Source: Mycoplasmataceae bacterium (GTDB taxonomy: Bacteria; Bacillota_I; Bacilli_A; Mycoplasmatales; Mycoplasmoidaceae). Taken from it: a DNA stretch of 49,097 nucleotides. The notes beneath the pieces are model-generated. The model ran no database searches, was not told the DNA's origin, and saw only the letters and a list, made by a program, of their open reading frames with translations. How positions within the stretch are numbered: position 1 is the first letter of the stretch; each line of letters begins with the position of its first letter. Positions 44,004 to 49,097 of the stretch are shown one piece after another. The DNA is taken from positions 1 to 49,097 of the forward strand of contig JAISSF010000010.1 of NCBI GenBank assembly GCA_031273215.1, written 5' to 3'. The position numbers were made by a program, and so were the translations under genes.

Positions 44004-44735
44004 ATGAGTGAAGAAAAGAAAGAACCAAGTCAAGAAATTGGTGAGGATATACAAGTTGATTTCACACCTGTTCCTAAAGTAATTACTAAAGATACTCTTG
44101 ATATCAACGAAAACGTTGGTTCTTTCTCTAAAACTTTTACTAAACCAGAAGAAACTAAAGTTGAAACAAACTTACCTGAAGTAATTATTAAAAATGAACC
44201 TAGTCCAGCTAAAGAAGTAGAGATTGCAGCAGCTGTTGAGAAAAAAGAAGAAGCTAAGGTTGAAGATAAAGAGGAAGTTAACTTTGAACGTTTCAATAGA
44301 ACTAAAACTTATTCTAAGAGTTCAGTTGGTAAATTTAAAATTGGTTTAGAAACTAAATTAAACAATAGAAAGAGCTTAATTAAAATTTGATTAATCTATT
44401 TAGGAGTAATTGCTGGATTAATCGTTGCTTGTGCTCTATTTATCGTATTTGATGCTAAGAACTTAGAAAAAGGTGGGGGATACAATCATATTAAAGATGT
44501 TAAGAACTGTGGATTAGTTGGAGAAATCTTTGCTTATATTGCTGTATGTTTGCCTGCAATTCCTTTATTTGTATTATTCATCGCTTGATTAATTCAAATT
44601 AATGGTACATACAAATCTCCTTCATACCACTTAATGTTCATTGTATTCTTATCTATCTCATTAGTTATCTTCTTTGTATCTCTTGTGTTAAGTTCAGTAT
44701 ACTTAAGCATGACTAACCACTATATATTAGCATAA
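44004..44735 (+). CDS. Membrane protein with charged N-terminal tail, unknown
   Basis: A 243-residue protein. Residues 1 to about 125 are hydrophilic and rich in Glu, Lys, Pro and Val, including [17 protein letters not shown], a near copy of the rplV tail. Three hydrophobic segments follow (about 130-150, 173-195, 205-228). No family recognised. Shares its promoter region with lspA-tsaB and overlaps the trmL start by one base. Confidence 0.75.
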
Positions 44736-45241
44736 TGCTTAACATAGTATTGTTTGAACCTGAGATTCCTCAAAATACTGGCAATATAGCTCGAACATGT
44801 GTTGGATATGATGCAACCCTACATATGATTAGACCATATGGATTTATATTTAATAAGCAAAACAAAGAATTAGTAAGAAGTGGTGTAGATTATTGAGACC
44901 ACTTAAAAGTGATTGAATATAACTCATGAGATGATTTTATTAAAAAGAATCAACCAGAACAAATCTATTTCTTAACTAGATATGGTAAATATACACCTTC
45001 TACTATGAAAATCGATAAACAAAAAGAAACATATATTGTATTTGGTAAGGAATCTACCGGTATTGATAAACAAATACTAAAAGAAAACGTAGAAAAGACT
45101 ATAAGAATTCCTACAAGTAAAAATGTAAGAAGCTTAAATGTATCTAATTGTGTCGCTATTCTTGCCTACGAATACTCTAGACAAAATAATTATGATGATC
45201 TAGAAATCGAAGAACCTCATAAAAAGAATATATTGTTTTAG
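44735..45241 (+). CDS. trmL: tRNA (cytidine/uridine-34 2'-O)-methyltransferase
   Basis: A 168-residue SPOUT methyltransferase. It starts [20 protein letters not shown], has the SAM-knot signature [15 protein letters not shown], and ends with [19 protein letters not shown]. TrmL methylates the wobble base of certain leucine tRNAs; a tRNA-Leu(TAA), a typical target, is encoded just downstream on the other strand. Confidence 0.93.
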
Positions 45242-45244
45242 TAA

Positions 45245-45330
45245 TGGTGCTGAAAGAGGGACTTGAACCCTCACGGTATTGCTACCACAGGATTTTAAGT
45301 CCTGTGCGTCTACCATTCCGCCACTTCAGC
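45245..45330 (-). tRNA. tRNA-Leu (anticodon TAA)
   Basis: An 86-nt class II tRNA with long variable arm, anticodon loop CTTAAAA and encoded CCA. Confidence 0.96.
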
Positions 45331-45331
45331 A

Positions 45332-45406
45332 TGGTGCCCCGCCAGAGACTCGAACTCTGGACCCCTTCATTAAAAGTGAAATGCTCTACCACTGAGCTAG
45401 CGGGAC
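45332..45406 (-). tRNA. tRNA-Lys (anticodon TTT)
   Basis: A 75-nt cloverleaf; loop CTTTTAA; acceptor GTCCCGC pairs with GCGGGGC (one G-U); encoded CCA. Confidence 0.96.
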
Positions 45407-45409
45407 GAT

Positions 45410-45484
45410 TGGCTGGGAATCCTGGATTCGAACCAGGGCATGTCAGGATCAAAACCTGATGCCTTACCGCTTGGCGAATTCCCA
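45410..45484 (-). tRNA. tRNA-Gln (anticodon TTG)
   Basis: A 75-nt cloverleaf; loop TTTTGAT; acceptor TGGGAAT pairs with ATTCCCA; encoded GCCA end. Confidence 0.96.
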
Positions 45485-45490
45485 ATAATA

Positions 45491-45575
45491 TGGTGGACAG
45501 GGACGGATTCGAACCGCCGAAACCGGAGGTGCTTGATTTACAGTCAAGTGCGTTTAGCCACTTCGCTACCTGTCC
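45491..45575 (-). tRNA. tRNA-Tyr (anticodon GTA)
   Basis: An 85-nt class II tRNA; loop CTGTAAA; acceptor GGACAGG pairs with CCTGTCC; encoded CCA. First of the four-tRNA cluster (Tyr-Gln-Lys-Leu), which follows the greA stop by 28 nt; a TATAAA at 45585-45590 may serve as its -10. Confidence 0.96.
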
Positions 45576-45603
45576 AAGTTATGGTTTATAAGCGGCAGTT
45601 CGA

Positions 45604-46077
45604 TTAAGAAATTTTCTTAATCTCTACGTAGTATGGTTTTTCAATGTTTAAAATTTGTACTCTTTCTCCAACTTCTTTACCCATTAAAGCTTTAGCAAAT
45701 GGAGATACGTTAGATATTTTGTTCATACTTGGATCAGCTTCAACCTCTCCAACAATTTCATATGCGTATGTAACTTTATCGCTTTCGTCATAAATTTCAA
45801 TTGTTTTACCAATAGCAACTATTTGTTTCTTAGTACGGTTGATATCGATAATTTCGTAGTTATTTAAAATAGCTTCGATTTCACTAATTCTAGATTCGAT
45901 TTCACCTTGTTGGTCTTTAGCACTATCGTAATCAGCGTTTTCACTTAAGTCACCTTGGTTACGAGCTGTTTGAATAGTTTTAATAATTTCAGGTCTTTTA
46001 ACGTTTACTAGTTCGTCAAATTCTCTTTGAAGATCATCTAATTTTTCTTTTGTTAATAAAACTTTATTGTTAGCCAT
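45604..46077 (-). CDS. greA: Transcription elongation factor GreA
   Basis: A 157-residue GreA that rescues backtracked RNA polymerase. N-terminal coiled coil with GDLSENADYDSAKDQQ (the conserved tip that enters the polymerase channel) and C-terminal FKBP-like domain with SPFAKALMGKEVGE. TATAAT (46086-46091) is 8 nt before the ATG. Confidence 0.96.
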   Translation of the reverse strand: MANNKVLLTKEKLDDLQREFDELVNVKRPEIIKTIQTARNQGDLSENADYDSAKDQQGEIESRISEIEAILNNYEIIDINRTKKQIVAIGKTIEIYDESDKVTYAYEIVGEVEADPSMNKISNVSPFAKALMGKEVGERVQILNIEKPYYVEIKKIS

Positions 46078-46085
46078 ACTTTAAT

Positions 46086-46091
46086 ATTATA
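46086..46091 (-). promoter_or_regulatory. -10 box for greA
   Basis: TATAAT on the minus strand, 8 nt before the greA ATG, so greA is likely separate from the recA unit upstream. Confidence 0.5.
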
Positions 46092-46127
46092 TAAGTAAAG
46101 TAAAAGTATAAGTAATAAAAATGTATG

Positions 46128-46418
46128 TTATTCAGTCTTTAGGTTGTTAAGAATGATAACTCTTTCCATTTTAGCATTAAATTGTTCTTGTCTAACGTTG
46201 AATTGTTCTTGTCTAACAATAAAATCCATTAGGATATTCGCTAATTTGTCAACTGTCATTCTTGGTTTTTTAGTGGTGTTCTTATTTTGTTTCACTTTCT
46301 TTTTAGGTTTTACACTTCCTATTATATATGTTTCGATTTCAAGTTCATCCCCAACTCTTTGTGGATCTTTATCATACTTCGTAATTTTGATAATTGTTGA
46401 TTTTCTTTTCATATACAT
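46128..46418 (-). CDS. Small repeated-family protein (copy 2)
   Basis: A 96-residue full-length homologue of the protein at 32621-32875, with the same three parts: an IIKITKYDKDPQRVGDELE domain, a KQNKNTTKKPR linker and a coiled-coil tail. The tail contains a tandem VRQEQFN VRQEQFN repeat (21-bp duplication). ATG 46418 overlaps the comEC-like stop by one base; a second ATG two codons later could also be used. So it is the third gene of the recA operon. Confidence 0.8.
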   Translation of the reverse strand: MYMKRKSTIIKITKYDKDPQRVGDELEIETYIIGSVKPKKKVKQNKNTTKKPRMTVDKLANILMDFIVRQEQFNVRQEQFNAKMERVIILNNLKTE

Positions 46419-47521
46419 TAACTTTTTCGCACCTCTTGCAGTCTCAATTCATGGTTCTTTTTATATTTATCAATAAATAGAATCGGAACCAAACAGCCAC
46501 AATAAAACACTGAGTCAATATAAGGACACAACTTGCCAACTTTAACTTCTACATTGATACTATAAATCTCATTAATAATAAAAAATAACCCATTAGCTAA
46601 AAAAGTATGGATGGGTTTGAGAAAAACTAAAAATCATGTAAAGAAGTACCAAATATAGAGCAAACCAAAAATTATCGAGAATCCAACCCCAAAGAAAATA
46701 TTAGTAATGCTAACCACCCCTTCCATCTTTGCTAAAAAGGGAATAGATATCAATAAACAACCCACATTAACCAATAACATTTCTAAAACCACATTACTAA
46801 ATTCTTGATCAAATACTCACATTACAAAATATGTACATAAGTAACTTAAACAAAAACCAAAGTTGAATACCGCACTCGGTTCAATAAAGATGGTAAACAT
46901 TCCACTAAGTGCTAATATATCATATTTATTTCTTACAACCTTAGATAAGCTCATAGAAAATATTAAACATAATAAAACTCTTAAGATACCACTCCTAAAA
47001 GACAAGACATAACAATAAAAACTAATAATGATTAAAGAAATAATCTTACTAGTTAATTTATGTCTAACAATCTTATTAATCAATAGTTTTAGGAATGATA
47101 CTTGAAACCCTCCTACACTCAATAAATAAACAATTGATAAATGTTTTGTTTGGTTATAAATAATTCATGATTCACTATTATTCTTCATCCCAAAACATAT
47201 TAATAATATGGCTGCACTAGTATTATCATCATACTTACGATCTACAAACCCTACTAAAGGTTTAGTAATTCAATCATTAGGTATTTGTTCAAATACACAA
47301 TAATTTTTAACAACTAAATACAAACCAATAGGGATAATACTAATCCCAAAATAAATAAGCACAAACACCCAGCTTATTCGTGAATGATGGAGGAAGATAA
47401 CCAGTATGGGTAAAACTCCTAAAATTGAATAAGCTGGGTCTTTGAAGATGATATACATGAGGATACATGAATTCATCAATATTAAAGAAAGATGTAATTC
47501 TCTCTTTTGCTTTTTAAGCAT
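46418..47521 (-). CDS. ComEC/Rec2-like competence membrane protein
   Basis: A 367-residue membrane protein with about nine helices. The segment YLLSVGGFQVSFLK, then FRSGILRVLLCLIFSMSL and EPSAVFNFGFCLSYLCTYF, match the ComEC/Rec2 channel core (LLSxSGxHxS, RA-like motif and FQLSF-like segment). The N-terminal OB and C-terminal metallo-beta-lactamase domains of larger ComEC proteins are absent. Overlaps recA by one base and the small protein by one base. Could take part in DNA uptake; not shown. Confidence 0.78.
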
Positions 47522-48504
47522 TAATCTATTGGTGTTTGTACACTATTCGTTGTTAAAGCCCTTTCTTTAATTCTACTAAACAACTCAGGGTTCTCTAATA
47601 AGTGTTTCTTAGTGATATCTTTACCTTGACCAATCTTTTCGTCATCGAAATAGAATCAAGAACCTTTTTTCTCAATCACACCTTTTTCTAAAGCAAAGTC
47701 AATAATTTCGCTTGTGTGATCGAAACCTTTATCGAAGTAAATGTCGACAAAAGCTTTTTGTAAAGGCGGAGCTAATTTGTTCTTTACTGTTTTAGCTGAA
47801 ATTCTAATGCCAATCACTTCGTCGCCATTCTTGATTAGTTCGCTCTTTCTTAACTCTAAACGAATTGATGCATAGAATCTTAAAGCACGCCCTCCAGTAG
47901 TCGTTTCATTGTTTCCATACATCACTCCTACCTTTTCTCTGATTTGGTTAATAAAGATCACGGAAGTAGAATCTTTAGTTAAAAGTGATTGAATGATTCT
48001 CAAACCCTTGGACATAATTCTTGCGTGTAGTCCAATTGTTTGATCGCTGAACTCTCCTGTAAGTTCAGCTTCAGGAACTAAAGCGGCAACTGAATCAACT
48101 ACGATTAAATCAATTTCTCCTGTTTTGATTAATGCTTCAATCAAGTCAAATGTTTGTTCAGCGTTTTCTGGTTGAACAATCATGATTTTTTCTGGATCGA
48201 TACCATTTGCTTTGCAGTAGTTGATATCCAATGCGTGTTCTAAATCGATATAAGCACATTTCCCGCCCAGGTTTTGACATTGGGCTACTGTTTGTAGGGC
48301 TACAGTTGTTTTACCGCAGGATTCGTTTCCAAAGATTTCAATAATTCTACCTTTAGGAAATCCTCCTACCCCAAGAATGTTGTTTAGTAACATACTACCT
48401 GTGGGTATTACTTCTGTTATTTCATCTTTTTTGTTTAGGTTAAGAATTAAACCCTTTCCGAATTGTGTTTCGATTTTTTTGATTGTTTCTGTTATGCTTG
48501 TCAT
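47521..48504 (-). CDS. recA: Recombinase RecA
   Basis: A 327-residue RecA that pairs homologous DNA strands. Walker A is GNESCGKTT (59-67; Cys where Ser is usual), followed by CAYIDLEHALD, Walker B LIVVDSVAALVP, FINQIREKVGVMYGN and TTGGRALRFYASIRLELR. The C-terminal tail is short. The ATG is preceded by AAGGAG (Shine-Dalgarno), and the dispersed element R lies upstream. First gene of recA-comEC-small protein. Confidence 0.96.
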
Positions 48505-48519
48505 TTTTTTCTCCTTACA

Positions 48520-48665
48520 CTAATAAGTTACCACAAAAGTACCAAAAAGGGTGAAAAAATTTTTTGTTATTATATTATCATATAATAAAATTTTTGAAAT
48601 CGATGTGCTCAAAATGGGCAAAAAACACGATTTAACTCCCAACAAAAACACCATTTTTTAAGGTT
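48520..48665 (-). repeat. Dispersed element R, copy 2, upstream of recA
   Basis: About 145 bp similar to 32879-33020, same orientation. The AT palindrome is kept as 9-bp arms around a 4-bp centre; AATAAGTTACCACAAAAGT and the AAATCGAT box are almost unchanged. It likely holds the recA promoter and leader. Confidence 0.8.
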
Positions 48666-48696
48666 TTTTGCTAGTTTTGAGGGTTTCAAAAATACT

Positions 48697-48721
48697 AAAA
48701 AGTGGTCAAAAATAGACCACT
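48697..48721 (-). terminator. Terminator after the tandem small genes
   Basis: On the minus strand AGTGGTC pairs with GACCACT around a 7-nt loop, followed by TTTT. It separates the small genes from the recA promoter element. Confidence 0.7.
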
Positions 48722-48750
48722 ATTTCGCTTGTAACATTTTCTACAAAAAC

Positions 48751-48918
48751 TTACTTCAAGTTGTTACGTTTAAATACATCTAACACATAAGCATTGAATT
48801 GTCTTTGTTCTTCATTGAATTGTTCTTGTCTAACAATAAATTCGGTAACTATCTTCGCCAGCTCACTTACCGTAGTCTCTATTTTATCTACTTTCTTATT
48901 TAATTCTCTTAATGTCAT
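48751..48918 (-). CDS. Small coiled-coil protein (tandem copy 2)
   Basis: A 55-residue protein, MTLRELNKKVDKIETTVSEL then a RQEQFN-type tail with EEQRQFN inserted. It equals the C-terminal coiled-coil part of the longer family members: the codons before the ATG still read NNTTKKPP in frame, matching the linker of the 46128 protein, before a stop. So it looks like a shortened copy. Function unknown. Confidence 0.7.
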   Translation of the reverse strand: MTLRELNKKVDKIETTVSELAKIVTEFIVRQEQFNEEQRQFNAYVLDVFKRNNLK

Positions 48919-48937
48919 TGGTGGTTTCTTAGTTGTG

Positions 48938-49084
48938 TTATTTTAAGTTATTACGAGAGAACACATCTAACACATAAGCATTGAATTGTTCTTGTCTAAC
49001 AATAAATTCGGTAACTATCTTTGCCAACTCACTTACCGTAGTCTCTATTTTATCTACTTTCTTATTTAATTCTCTTAATGTCAT
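48938..49084 (-). CDS. Small coiled-coil protein (tandem copy 1)
   Basis: A 48-residue protein nearly identical to copy 2 but without the EEQRQFN insertion and with SRNNLK at the end. Codons upstream of the ATG (SEPP) stay open to the window edge, so the gene could be longer than shown. Confidence 0.65.
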   Translation of the reverse strand: MTLRELNKKVDKIETTVSELAKIVTEFIVRQEQFNAYVLDVFSRNNLK

Positions 49085-49097
49085 TGGTGGTTCTGAT

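Larger units (their letters stand above)
48751..49097 (-). repeat. Tandem duplication of about 165 bp carrying two small genes
   Basis: Units 48751-48930 and 48938-49097 are nearly identical; the second runs to the window edge. Differences include a short in-frame insertion (EEQRQFN) in the first unit and a few substitutions. Confidence 0.8.

Noticed and set aside
45244-45485. Open frames on both strands
   Set aside because: They are translations of the tRNA-Leu, tRNA-Lys and tRNA-Gln genes.

Overview
The window is from an AT-rich mollicute (a mycoplasma-like, wall-less bacterium). In-frame TGA codons occur throughout conserved genes at positions that need tryptophan (parE, hsdM, gpmI, rplA, recA), so TGA is read as Trp (translation table 4). 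Genes are dense, many overlap as TAATG stop/start pairs, and the 16S rRNA is mollicute-like but divergent. I cannot name the species; the 16S is unlike the common mycoplasmas I know well, and a lineage such as Mycoplasmoidales or a Hepatoplasma relative is only a guess.

Layout. 0-1.9 kb: rmuC and a membrane-anchored partner (+). 1.9-8.8 kb: a minus-strand block with a fragment of the S10 ribosomal operon (rpsS-rplV-rpsC-rplP-rpmC-rpsQ), followed by a small acidic protein, a degenerate glycosyltransferase, an RDD membrane protein and pcrA. 8.9-12.8 kb: holA, a membrane protein, an ATP-grasp enzyme, and an ECF-like membrane protein. 12.8-17.7 kb: gpmI and two paralogous lipoproteins. 17.7-24.4 kb: cls, parE, thiI, a YhhN-like protein and an aldehyde dehydrogenase. 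24.4-30.8 kb: tRNA-Ala and tRNA-Ile, a YhgE/Pip protein, folA, a Pif1-like helicase, a DUF4143 ATPase and a second ATP-grasp enzyme. 31.0-32.5 kb: a lone 16S rRNA gene. 32.6-40.5 kb: a defence island with a GmrSD-type remnant, a HEPN-like protein and a type I restriction operon hsdM-hsdS-(HepT-like)-hsdR. 40.6-45.2 kb: rplK-rplA-ybaB-plsC, an lspA-tsaB fusion, a membrane protein and trmL. 45.2-49.1 kb: four tRNAs, greA, a recA-comEC-small protein operon and two tandem small paralogues.

The most interesting theme is contingency (phase-variable) switching. Only four runs of eight or more G/C were seen in the window, and all lie inside coding sequence: one in each lipoprotein signal peptide, one in the conserved GGEFFTP motif of HsdM, and one at the junction of the two halves of HsdS. 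All four are in frame in this assembly (ON). HsdS also carries a 12-bp tandem repeat encoding ELEA in its central spacer, and one lipoprotein has an 18-T run between its promoter boxes. Together these would let length changes in simple repeats switch surface lipoproteins and DNA methylation/restriction specificity.

Other points: a HepT/DUF86-like HEPN protein is embedded between hsdS and hsdR; signal peptidase II is fused to TsaB; the 16S gene stands alone with its own processing stalk and terminator; a dispersed element of about 140 bp with a conserved palindrome lies upstream of both recA and a member of a small coiled-coil family; and many genes have TATAAT only 6-10 nt before the start codon, suggesting widespread leaderless mRNAs, including two divergent gene pairs that share a palindromic -10 region.
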